Below are positions 9,257 through 18,100 of a stretch of 64,000 nt of DNA, piece by piece. The notes under the pieces were generated by a model. The model saw nothing but the letters and a program-made list of their open reading frames with translations. It did not search any database and was not told the origin of the DNA. Origin of the DNA: Candidatus Sumerlaeia bacterium (lineage in GTDB: Bacteria; Sumerlaeota; Sumerlaeia; SLMS01; JAHLLQ01); the NCBI GenBank assembly GCA_019634695.1, contig JAHCAW010000003.1:67397-131396 (forward strand), in the 5' to 3' direction. The position numbers and the translations under genes are program-made. How positions within the stretch are numbered: the first letter of the stretch is position 1; each line of letters starts with the position of its first letter.

Positions 9257-11557
9257 ATGAACCTCCCTCGCACGATCCAGCAGGCCCCCCGCGGCTCAGC
9301 CCTCATCACCACCATGTTCGTGACCCTGATTATCGGGCTGGCGACAACGTCGCTCATGACGTTCGGCATGAACAAGCGGCGCGAGACCGCGCGCATGGTG
9401 ATCTACAACGAGGAACTGGCCGCGGCCGAACGTGCCCTCGACCGCTTCATCAGCCAGATCTACTTCGTGTCGATCAACCGCGTGCCGCAGGTCGGCGGGC
9501 TTAACACCGGCGGCTACGCCGGCTTCATCGATCTTGGCACCGGCAACGTCGCCGACTCGCGCTTCAACGTCGGCGTCGTCACCCAGCCGGTGCGCCAGAA
9601 CCTGCGCACGATTATCGACGACGCGATCATCCGCGACATCCCGGAAGTCGCCCAGTGGCGCGACTATACGATCATCCTGGACTCGTATCGCGTGATCGCC
9701 GGCGCGATGGCCTATCGCGACTCGGGCTTGGCCATGTCCGGCACGATGCAAAACCGTCCCGGCGTCTACGTCACCACGTCGGTGTCGTACTATCAGGTCC
9801 CGTTGCTCAACTACGCCATCTTCTACGAGCCGACCCTCGAGCTCGACGCCGGCGCCCGCATCGACACTTTCGGCAAGGTGCACACCAACAGCGACTGGTA
9901 CCTGACGAGCTCCAGCGAAGCCTGGTATCACGACTTCTGCACGGTGGCCGGCAACTTCTACGGCGGCATCTACAACCCGCTCGACGGCGAGCGCCGCAAC
10001 TGGTGGTCCGGCTCGAGCAACATCAACCTGCCCTTCCGCGGCCCGGGCTCGGTCGGCGCGGCCGCCGCCCAGCACAGCCGCCTTTATCAAGCCAGCATCG
10101 GCGTCAATCGCGGCTATCTCTCGGCCGCCATCTACAATCCATCCAACCCGGCCACCGGCAACCCGACCGTGAACTTCGGCTACGTGGACTCCGCCACCGG
10201 CCTCTGGGGCGCCCAGAGCCCGGCCGACTGGTGGGAGCCGAACCCCGACTGGGTGGACATGGCCTACGACATGTTTGGCAACCACCTGCGCGACCAGTCC
10301 ATGGGCGTGCAGAAGATCAAGATGCCGATCGGCGAGGGCAGCGACCCGTCGCTGGTCATCCAGCCGCCGTTGCCCGAAGGACGTGGCTCCCTGCCAGCCG
10401 ACGATCGCGTCACGCGTGAGGCCAAGATGGCCTACCAGGCTGCCATCATCCTCGAAGTCACCGGCCCCGGTTGGGTTCTCGGCGGCAACAACCTCCTCAG
10501 CAACGTCGCGGCCTATCGGCTGATTCCCGACTCCTCGGAGAGCAGCGGCTATCGCAGGGAGTACTTCTCGCTGACCTATCGCCTCGCCGGCGCCAGCCCC
10601 ACCTCCACACCCCGCTCCTTCCTCAGCCACACCGTCATCTACAACGGCCGCGAGGAGAAGGACGTCCACCTACTCGACATCGACATGGGGCGTCTGGCCG
10701 AGTATCTGAATTCCACCAGTACGAACGCCGACACCACGTATCCGAAGTTCAGTATGCAGAACGCGGATCCCGATGCCCCGAGCGGGATCATCTACGCCCA
10801 CATCCCCCAGAGCACTGAACTGCACGGGGCCAACTACATGCCGGCGCAGTCGCGCACAACGATCCCCAATCGTCCCACCAACATCGGCACCCAGGGCGCA
10901 GTCCGTATCAAGAACGCGCAGGATCTGTCGGCCGTGCTCTCCAACTCCGGTCTTCATCCCAGCAACGGGTTGTCCATCGTCACCAGCGCGCCCCTGTACA
11001 CGCGCGGCCATGTCAACTCGCCCTCCAGTGCCCAGTCGCGCATTCCGTTGCTGCTGGCCAGCGACGCCATCAACACCCTGTCCGTCAACTTCACCGACTC
11101 GGCCTACGATCCGCGGACGGATCCAACCTCCTCGACGTTCACCGGCGACGGGCCGAAGGCTCAGGCCAACAACACCAACACCAACGCCGTCTTCTTCACC
11201 GGCAACGTCCCCACCAAGTATCGCCAGTACGGCGGCGGCGCCGAGAACTTCTATCGCTACATCGAGACTTGGGGAGGCAAGACGCACTACTACCGCGGCT
11301 CGATGCTCAACATGTTCCACAGCCAGATTGCCACGCGGAGCTGGGACAAGAACACCGGCACCGGCACAGCGTCGGGCTACTACAGCGCGCCCCGTCGTGA
11401 CTGGGGCTGGGACGCCAACTTCGCCAACGGCAACGAGCCCCCCGGCATGCCCAGCACCTTCCAGTACGCCATCGGTCGTTGGGAACTCACCACCCAGGAA
11501 GAGTACCTCAACTTCCCGAACGCCGTGAGGCTGACGCTTCGCAACAAGCCAACCTGA
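9257..11557 (+). CDS. Large PilX-like protein with N-terminal membrane helix
   Basis: 766 residues. The N-terminus (RGSALITTMFVTLIIGLATT from residue 12) looks like a pilin-type helix but has no Glu at +5 after the Gly-Ser; PilX/GspK-type minor pilins share this lack. The following 700 residues are rich in Asn, Ser, Thr, Tyr and Gly with repeated beta-like stretches, and include LEVTGPGWVLGGNNLL and several aromatic-rich segments. There is no catalytic motif. The family of long PilX-like or DUF4900-type proteins is known in deep-branching Gram-negatives, where they are thought to sit at the tip of pilus-like fibres. It is last in its operon: a perfect 12-bp hairpin follows 48 bases after the stop. 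Confidence 0.65.
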   Translation: MNLPRTIQQAPRGSALITTMFVTLIIGLATTSLMTFGMNKRRETARMVIYNEELAAAERALDRFISQIYFVSINRVPQVGGLNTGGYAGFIDLGTGNVADSRFNVGVVTQPVRQNLRTIIDDAIIRDIPEVAQWRDYTIILDSYRVIAGAMAYRDSGLAMSGTMQNRPGVYVTTSVSYYQVPLLNYAIFYEPTLELDAGARIDTFGKVHTNSDWYLTSSSEAWYHDFCTVAGNFYGGIYNPLDGERRNWWSGSSNINLPFRGPGSVGAAAAQHSRLYQASIGVNRGYLSAAIYNPSNPATGNPTVNFGYVDSATGLWGAQSPADWWEPNPDWVDMAYDMFGNHLRDQSMGVQKIKMPIGEGSDPSLVIQPPLPEGRGSLPADDRVTREAKMAYQAAIILEVTGPGWVLGGNNLLSNVAAYRLIPDSSESSGYRREYFSLTYRLAGASPTSTPRSFLSHTVIYNGREEKDVHLLDIDMGRLAEYLNSTSTNADTTYPKFSMQNADPDAPSGIIYAHIPQSTELHGANYMPAQSRTTIPNRPTNIGTQGAVRIKNAQDLSAVLSNSGLHPSNGLSIVTSAPLYTRGHVNSPSSAQSRIPLLLASDAINTLSVNFTDSAYDPRTDPTSSTFTGDGPKAQANNTNTNAVFFTGNVPTKYRQYGGGAENFYRYIETWGGKTHYYRGSMLNMFHSQIATRSWDKNTGTGTASGYYSAPRRDWGWDANFANGNEPPGMPSTFQYAIGRWELTTQEEYLNFPNAVRLTLRNKPT

Positions 11558-11605
11558 GGCACACGCAACTCCCCACGAGGTTTGAGGCCATCCTCCCCCT
11601 CGACC

Positions 11606-11634
11606 AAGGGGTCCTCCGGCCAGGAGGACCCCTT
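11606..11634. terminator. Perfect 12-bp stem-loop after the pseudopilin operon
   Basis: Arms 11606-11617 and 11623-11634 are exact inverted copies (AAGGGGTCCTCC / GGAGGACCCCTT) around a 5-base loop. It lies 48 bases after the stop of the PilX-like gene and upstream of ndh. No T-run follows on the plus strand, so if it terminates transcription it does so without the classic U tract; it could instead stabilise the 3' end of the mRNA. Confidence 0.6.
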
Positions 11635-11778
11635 CCGCGTTGTGGGCCCCCGTCCGTCCGACCCGACATTCCGCGCAAGCCGTTGATATCCAAATCGGCA
11701 TGACGCCTCGGGCGCGGCTTGCCCACGCCGGCCGTCGTCGCATGAAGTCTCCGCGACGCCGTACCGGAGCTATCCCTC

Positions 11779-13110
11779 ATGACCCCGGCCGCCGCCCCCC
11801 GCACCCGCATCGTCATCGTCGGAGCCGGCTTTGCCGGCGCCACCTGTGCCCGCAGGCTCGAGCGCCTGCTGCGCCCGGGCGAAGCCGACGTTCTGCTGAT
11901 CGACGTGCACAACTTCTTCGTCTTCACACCGCTGCTGGTCGAGGCCGGCATCGGCAGCTTGGAGCCCCGGCACGTCATCGTGCCCATCCGGCAGTTCCTG
12001 TCGCGGCGCACGCGCTTCCGCATGGCGGAGGTCACCGGCGTGGACGTGCAGGCGGGGCGGGTGCTCTATCATATGATGGGCGAGGACGAGCCGCGCGTCG
12101 CCGAGTACGACCACCTGGTGCTGGCAACCGGCAGCGTGACGAGCCTGCCGCCGGTGCCCGGGCTCGCCGAGCATGGCTTCGAGATCAAGTCGTTGGCCGA
12201 CGCGGTCGGGCTGCGCGATCGGGCGATCCACATGCTCGAGCGGGCGAACGTCTGCGCGGACGAGGCGCAACGGCGCGCGCTGCTGCACTTCATCGTCGTG
12301 GGAGCCAACTACAGCGGCGTCGAGACGGCGGGGGAGTTCAACGAGTTCCTGCGGGCCGGCGCGCGCCAGTATCGCAACCTCAAGCCTGCGGACGTCCGCG
12401 TCACGGTGGTCGAGCGGCTGCCGCGCATCCTGCCCGCGATGCCCGCGGGGCTGGCGCAGTATGCGCTGCGCAAGCTGCGCGCCGCGGGAATCGACGTGCG
12501 GCTGGAGACGACCGTGTCCCGGCTGGCAGCCGACCATGCGGTGCTCTCGACGGGCGAGCGCCTCGACGCGCACACGGTGGTGTGGGCGGCGGGCATCGCG
12601 CAGAACCCGCTGGCGCGCGTGTTGCCGCTGCCGCAGGACGCGCGCGGCTACCTGTTGTGCGAGCCCGACGGCCGGGTGCGTGGGCAGCAGAACGTGTGGG
12701 CGATCGGCGACACGGCCGTGAACCCGGCGCCCGGCGGCGGGGTGTATCCGCCGACGGCCCAGGCGGCCGTGCGCCAGGGGGCCTGTCTCGCGCAGAACAT
12801 CGCGCGCGTGCTGCGCGGCCGCGCCACGAAGCCCTTCGCCTTCCGCGACCTGGGCGCCGTCTCCGCCATCGGGTGCCGCAGCGCCGTCGCCGACATCATG
12901 GGCATCCGTCTGTCGGGCTTCGCGGCCTGGTGGGTCTGGCGCACGATCTACCTGCTGAAGATGCCGACACTGTCGCGCAAGGCGCGCGTGATGATCGACT
13001 GGACGCTCGAGCTGTTCTTCAAGCGCGAGATCGTGCAGCTCGGACTGCACGCGCGTGGGTTGACGCCGCGCGGACCCGTCGGCGACACCCAAGGCGACCG
13101 GGCCGGCTGA
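11779..13110 (+). CDS. ndh: Type II NADH dehydrogenase
   Basis: 443 residues, normal length, with GGAG 9 bases before ATG 11779. Two dinucleotide-binding motifs are present: IVGAGFAGATCAR at about residues 13-25 for FAD and VVGANYSGVETAGE in the middle for NADH, plus the IGDTAVNP segment that binds FAD near the C-terminal third. The last 60 residues (WVWRTIYLLKM then IDWTLELFFKREIV) match the amphipathic membrane anchor of NDH-2. It transfers electrons from NADH to quinone without pumping protons. The futalosine-pathway gene mqnA elsewhere in the window suggests that menaquinone is the acceptor. It is the first gene after the pseudopilin terminator. Confidence 0.93.
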   Translation: MTPAAAPRTRIVIVGAGFAGATCARRLERLLRPGEADVLLIDVHNFFVFTPLLVEAGIGSLEPRHVIVPIRQFLSRRTRFRMAEVTGVDVQAGRVLYHMMGEDEPRVAEYDHLVLATGSVTSLPPVPGLAEHGFEIKSLADAVGLRDRAIHMLERANVCADEAQRRALLHFIVVGANYSGVETAGEFNEFLRAGARQYRNLKPADVRVTVVERLPRILPAMPAGLAQYALRKLRAAGIDVRLETTVSRLAADHAVLSTGERLDAHTVVWAAGIAQNPLARVLPLPQDARGYLLCEPDGRVRGQQNVWAIGDTAVNPAPGGGVYPPTAQAAVRQGACLAQNIARVLRGRATKPFAFRDLGAVSAIGCRSAVADIMGIRLSGFAAWWVWRTIYLLKMPTLSRKARVMIDWTLELFFKREIVQLGLHARGLTPRGPVGDTQGDRAG

Positions 13111-13147
13111 AGGGCGCCAGCCCGGAACTTCTCGTCCGGCCGCCTCG

Positions 13148-14065
13148 ATGCCCACTCCTTCCCGAGTTGCCCGGATTCTTCACTCGATCAATCCCGTGGC
13201 GGGCCTCGTCTTCCTGTTCGCCGCGGTGGAGCGCGTGCGCCAGAGCGAGTTGCTGCTTCCGATGCTGCGGCGGTTCTGGGGGCCGCGCGCGGGAGTCGGC
13301 TTCACCCTCTTTATGCTCGGCATGATGGCGTACAGCATCATCCTCTCCGAGGCGATGCGATGGCTGTTCCGGACGATGATGTTCGCTCCGGGTGGACCGG
13401 GCATGCTTCTCAGGGTGACATCCTTCGCTTCGAATCTGATCTCGCCGGATTTCCTGGCCGCGCTGCTGCTGGGCCTTCTGCTCCGTCGTCTGCTGCACTC
13501 GCGGTTCTATCGCGAGGAGCTTCGCGCCACGCCGATCGATGCCGCAACCACCGCCGCCTTGGCGTTGCTGCTCGTGCTGTCGGGACTCCTCGCCGTCTGG
13601 TTGGGGCTGCAACTGGGCTACGCTCTGTGGGCTGGGGTGGAGCATCGTCGGCCGCTGGAGATGTTCTATGCGCTGGCGCCGCATGCGCGCCGTGCGCCAT
13701 TCGGAGAATTCTCGCAAGGGGAGGTCTTCCTGCTGACCCTGTGGGACTGGTCTTTCAGGATGGCCTACTTCCTCAAGAGCTATCTGCTGATTCCCTTCGT
13801 GATTGTCTGGGTGCGACGACTGCCGCTTGCGGTTTTGGCGGGCTGGGCGGCGTTCTTCGGCCTCTCGCTCGTGACCTTGCCGGTGGACTGGTTGTTGAGC
13901 CAACTGCACGTCCCCTCGATGCGGCAAGGCCCTCCGTGGGGAGCGGTGATTCGGGCCGTCATGAGCGTGGGCGTGTTCGTGACATCGCTCGTGGTCCTCG
14001 GCGCGGCGCTCCAGTTCCTGCGCGCGCGGCTGCTGCCGGCATTGATTGCGCGCTCGACCGAGTAG
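13148..14065 (+). CDS. Polytopic membrane protein of unknown function
   Basis: 305 residues; not recognised. Six to seven hydrophobic segments (for example near residues 15-25, 52-66, 100-115, 135-155, 215-235, 240-260 and 275-290) with positively charged cytoplasmic loops (RLLHSRFYREELR, LRARLLPALIARS). There is no signal peptide, cofactor motif or conserved acidic pair suggesting an enzyme. It begins 37 bases after ndh on the same strand, so it could be co-transcribed with it. The start has no clear Shine-Dalgarno, so the N-terminus is uncertain by a few codons. Confidence 0.55.
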   Translation: MPTPSRVARILHSINPVAGLVFLFAAVERVRQSELLLPMLRRFWGPRAGVGFTLFMLGMMAYSIILSEAMRWLFRTMMFAPGGPGMLLRVTSFASNLISPDFLAALLLGLLLRRLLHSRFYREELRATPIDAATTAALALLLVLSGLLAVWLGLQLGYALWAGVEHRRPLEMFYALAPHARRAPFGEFSQGEVFLLTLWDWSFRMAYFLKSYLLIPFVIVWVRRLPLAVLAGWAAFFGLSLVTLPVDWLLSQLHVPSMRQGPPWGAVIRAVMSVGVFVTSLVVLGAALQFLRARLLPALIARSTE

Positions 14066-14101
14066 ATGTGCAGACACGATCTCGGGAGAGCCGTGCCCGG
14101 C

Positions 14102-14791
14102 CTACATCCCGACTTCGAACTCGAAACCGAAAAAGTCAATATCATCCCGATAGCGATCCCCTACAAGTCGGATCATCTGGTCGGTGTAGAAATCTCTATA
14201 GTCAAGCCCTGAACCCGGGAGCAACCGGGGCAGCCTTGCGTCCTCGATCCCAAGAGCATCGCAGACATGCTCGAAAGCGGACTGCAGCCTGAAGAACCGG
14301 CCGACGAAATCCATTGGAACCTGTCCACGCGAATCCCGCAGCCAGTACAACTGAGGCATCAGCGGATGCTGGGCATCGCTCATGTGCCGGAGTACGAACG
14401 ATTCGAACGAGCAGTCCTCGGCAACGCCGAACTGCTGCCGGTGCACCGGGTCGCGGATGACGTTGTGATACCAGGAGAAGACGCGTGCCCAGGGATTGCG
14501 CACGATGGTGAACTTGAGGTAGCTTTGGTATTGCTCCGGGGTCAGTTCCGCGTCGCCTCGAAACGTGCTGCGGAGGTAGCGTCGCAGATGGGCTTTGCGG
14601 GACTGGTGCGCGACCGGCTGTCGGAGCAAGCGCATGAGCGCCGGAATCGTGAGAGGCTCGACCTCGCGAATGGTCCGATGGTCCTGGACGCCCCGCTTGT
14701 ACTCCTTAAAGTGCCCCAGCTTGCGCTCGATGCTGGTCCCGCCGGTCTTCGGGATGTGAATGAAGATGCAGCGGTGTGCATGGGATACCAT
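14102..14791 (-). CDS. Sulfotransferase family protein
   Basis: 229 residues from ATG 14791; 55 upstream in-frame codons lack conservation and were left out. IFIHIPKTGGTSIE at residues 9-22 is the PAPS 5'-phosphosulfate loop (K15), and VRNPWARVFSWYHNV holds the Arg and Ser that bind the 3'-phosphate of PAPS. This places it in the sulfotransferase 2/heparan-sulfate-like group, which transfers sulfate to sugars or other acceptors. The acceptor is unknown. It converges on the membrane protein gene (36 bases between stops). Confidence 0.85.
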   Translation of the reverse strand: MVSHAHRCIFIHIPKTGGTSIERKLGHFKEYKRGVQDHRTIREVEPLTIPALMRLLRQPVAHQSRKAHLRRYLRSTFRGDAELTPEQYQSYLKFTIVRNPWARVFSWYHNVIRDPVHRQQFGVAEDCSFESFVLRHMSDAQHPLMPQLYWLRDSRGQVPMDFVGRFFRLQSAFEHVCDALGIEDARLPRLLPGSGLDYRDFYTDQMIRLVGDRYRDDIDFFGFEFEVGM

Positions 14792-15139
14792 TCGCTCATC
14801 GTCGCCCGCATTCGTTGTCGGCTGTCGCGTCTGGCAACGCGAACAGCCCTCGAAGTCGGCTCCGGAACGAAAGAGGGTGCAACCCGATAGTGTTGGGCCC
14901 AACGCCACGAGGGCGCACTCGACTCCGTTCAGGCCGCTTGCTGGTGCGGACTTCAAGCGTCGCCCTTCACCGCTGCATTCTGCTGGGTAGCGCCCAGAAC
15001 GTACCGCCGCCTGCTGAGACTCCCCCTCTGTGCTCTTTGTCTACTCTGTGGCCAACTGAAGCGCCCCCTTCCCGGAGGCGCCGCCTGTTGAAGCCACGGA
15101 GACCGCCACAGAGAGCACAAGGTGCACAGACGCATGCCC
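14792..15139. other. Intergenic region between sigma-fusion gene and sulfotransferase gene
   Basis: 348 bases between two minus-strand genes. The part nearest the sulfotransferase start would carry its promoter; no clean -35/-10 pair was seen. The other part (15026-15130) is an imperfect inverted repeat listed separately. Short frames running through the region have no recognisable product. No RNA gene was recognised. Confidence 0.5.
15026..15130. repeat. Inverted CTCTGTGG-type repeat after the sigma-fusion gene
   Basis: The left arm (15026-15056) reads CTCTGTGCTCTTTG then TACTCTGTGGCCAAC. The right arm (15087-15130), read on the other strand, gives TGTGCTCTCTGTGG, then TCTCCGTGGCTTCAAC. The arms share TGTGCTCT, a CTCTGTGG/CTCCGTGG block and a final CAAC, separated by a GC-rich spacer. 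It begins 10 bases beyond the stop codon of the minus-strand sigma-fusion gene, so it could fold in that mRNA 3' end. Function unknown. Confidence 0.55.
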
Positions 15140-18100
15140 TCACTCCGGCAGCGTCAACTCGAGCCGTTCGGGCTCCTGTTCGGCGACGACGTCGAATTCG
15201 CCGAGCTCGAACGTCTTCCCCGACCAGTCGATGCTCAGCCCATGTCGTCCGGGCTCCATGCCCGCGATCGTGAAGCTGCCGTCCTGGCCGGTCGTGTAGA
15301 ACATGTGGTGCGCGCGCGTGCGGGGTTTGTCGCCGGTGGGGTGGAGGCGAATCGGCGCAGAAGCAACGGGCGAGCCGTCCGCGCGCCGCACGACGCCACG
15401 CAGCTCGGTATAGGGGATGACGATGTGGAGCGGGCCCGAGGCGGGAATCGTGACGCGCGTTTCGAAGACCACGTTTCCTTCGCGGGGTGGGCTGCTTCGG
15501 ACGCGGAACTCGCCCTGAGGCAGACGGGTGAACGCGAAGTCGCCTTGCGCGTCGGCCGTGGTGACGAAGCGCGACTGATTGGTCGCCGCATCGCTCAGCC
15601 AGATGGTGGCGGGGACCGGTTTGCCGCGATAGACGACCGTGCCGCTGAGGCGATTCCGGCCGATGGCGACAACGTGCGGCTCCTCGATCGAGGCGTGCGG
15701 AACAAGGTAGTCGAGTTGCAGCGCGTTGTTGCGCAGCCTGGCGTGCCGACCGGCCGGGACGAAGAATCGCGCAAGGCCCTCCTCGTTCGTCGTGGCCTGG
15801 GCCTGCATGTCGATCTCTCCGGCGACCCAGCGGTCGGGGTTGATGGTCAGCGCCAGCGACTCGTGCGCAATGCCGCGACCGCCGGACTGATCGACCAGAC
15901 GCACGGCCCAGTGCTGCGGCGGTGCGAGCCGGATGTCGCCGAGGTCGTCCTCGTGGCCGGTGCGGAACTCGTGATGCAGGACTTGAAGGCGTTGCCCTTC
16001 GACGGAGACGCGGACGAAGCGCATGCCGGGCAGGACGTTGTCGAGGCGGAATCGGCCCGCATCGTCGGTGGTTGCGGAGAGGGCATTGCGCCCGCCGCGA
16101 GCGCCGGGGTGATCCGCGACGTAGACGCTTGCGCCGACAAGGGGAGCGTCGTCTTCTTCGCCCAGCACGCGGCCGACGATGGCGCCGCCGCGCAGGGCCT
16201 TGAAGGTCTCCTCGTGTACGTCCTGTTGCGGCGTCGCCGGGGCTTCCCAGGCGAACGTCTGGCGCGGCAGGCCATCGGGTGTCAGGGTGACTTGCACCTT
16301 CTCGCCCGGCTTGATGCCGTCGATGGTGAAGAAGCCGGGCTCTCGCAGACGAATCCTGCCGCTCGACGTCATCGGCTCTTTGAAGGCGAGCGGCTTGCCG
16401 CTGGCGGCGTCGACGACTTCGCCCAGCAACGTCAGCAGACCGCGCGTGCGGACGACGAGCTGATGCTCCTCGGGCCCTGGGGACAGATTCTCGGCGGTGA
16501 CGCCCAGGCCCTCGGTGTCCCGGGCCGTGATCCGAATGCGCTTGCTGTCGGGCTGCACGCCGTCGATCGCGAATCGACCCTCGGCACCCGAGACCGTGTT
16601 GAAGTGCCCCGACGCATCCGGGTCGTACACGTCGATACGGAAGCCCGCGAGCCCCTTGCCCGCCTCGTCCACGACACGCCCGCGCAGTGGCTCCGACGCG
16701 CGCAGCACGATGCGCACCGAGCCATCGGCATTCGGTCGAATATCCGACACCTGTGCGAAACCGGACGCCTCCACCGACAGGCGCACATGCTCCAGGTTTC
16801 CAACTTCGGCCCGGAACCGGCCCTGCGCATCCGACTGGACGACGTCGCGGTAGAGGTTGCGCCTGCTGACGTAGTCGGGGCCCTGCTCGACGAGCACCGA
16901 GGCGATGTTGATTCGGGCGGCGACGACGGGTGCGTCTGCCGTGTCGAGGACGATCCCCTCGATGCGGACAGGATTGTCGACGCGCACGAGGATCGGCTCG
17001 GCGGGCGATTCGGTGTACCTCGCGGGTCCCCAGCGCCCGGCCTCGCGACGGCCCTCCATGACCAGCAGGTGGAACGGCACATCGTGCGGGACGGGGATCG
17101 CGAACGAACCGTCCTCGGCAGTGACGCCGGCGGGGTAGTCTTGGGAGTTCTGCGTGTCGCGGCTGCGATGCGAGAGGATCAACGCGGCGCCGGCCAGCGG
17201 CTCGTCCGATTGGCGCAGGACGCGCCCGCGCAACGTCACGGCCGGCTCCATCAGCACCAGCATCGGACCGTCGGCCGAAGGCTGGAGCTGCTGGAGCGAC
17301 CGATAGCCTTCCTTCTCGAGCAGGAAGACATTGCCCATTCCGTCGGCGACGGCGGCCTCGCACTCGAAGATGCCGTCCGCATCGGTCGTGGCCTCGAAGT
17401 CGTCGAGACCGAACATCTTGGCGATGGCGGGAACGATCTGGACGCGGACGCCGGCAAGCGGGGCCAGCGAGTCGCGCTCGACGACCTTGTATCGGTTTGC
17501 GCGCACCTGGTGCATGCGCAGTGTGATCTCGTGCGTGCCGGCGGCGAGGTCACTAGCCTCGACCCGCGCCTCGGCGGGGTCGCCGGCGATCTGGAAATCG
17601 GGCAGGATCACTTGAAGTTGATGTTGCCGCGGCGGCAGGAGTGGAAAGGCGAAGAGTCCCTGGGCGTCGGCAACGGCGTCGAGCGTGGGCGCCAGTCCTT
17701 GCCAGGGCATCTCGTCCTCGGCGGTGGCGACCACGCGGGCGCCCGCCAGCGGGCGGCCATCGTCGTCGGCGACGACGCGGCCGATCAGGGCGGCGTAGCG
17801 GTCGCTCGGCTCCAGCGTGAGTTCCGTTTCATCATGTAGCAGTCGCGCGTGTGCCCGCGGATGGCCGTCGGCGATCGCCAGCGCGGTACCCTGCCCGCGG
17901 CTCAGTCCCCGCAATTCTGCGCGGCCCGACTCGTTCGTCCTGCCCTCGTGCAGCACGAGGATGCGCTCGTCGCCGGTGCCGTCGATCATGACGTGCACGG
18001 CGGCGCCGGCGATCGGTTGTCCACCGCTGGTGCGCACGAGCACCGACAGAACGCGCTCGGGCCCAAGCTGGATGTCGCGCTCGATGTGGGACTGCTTTTC

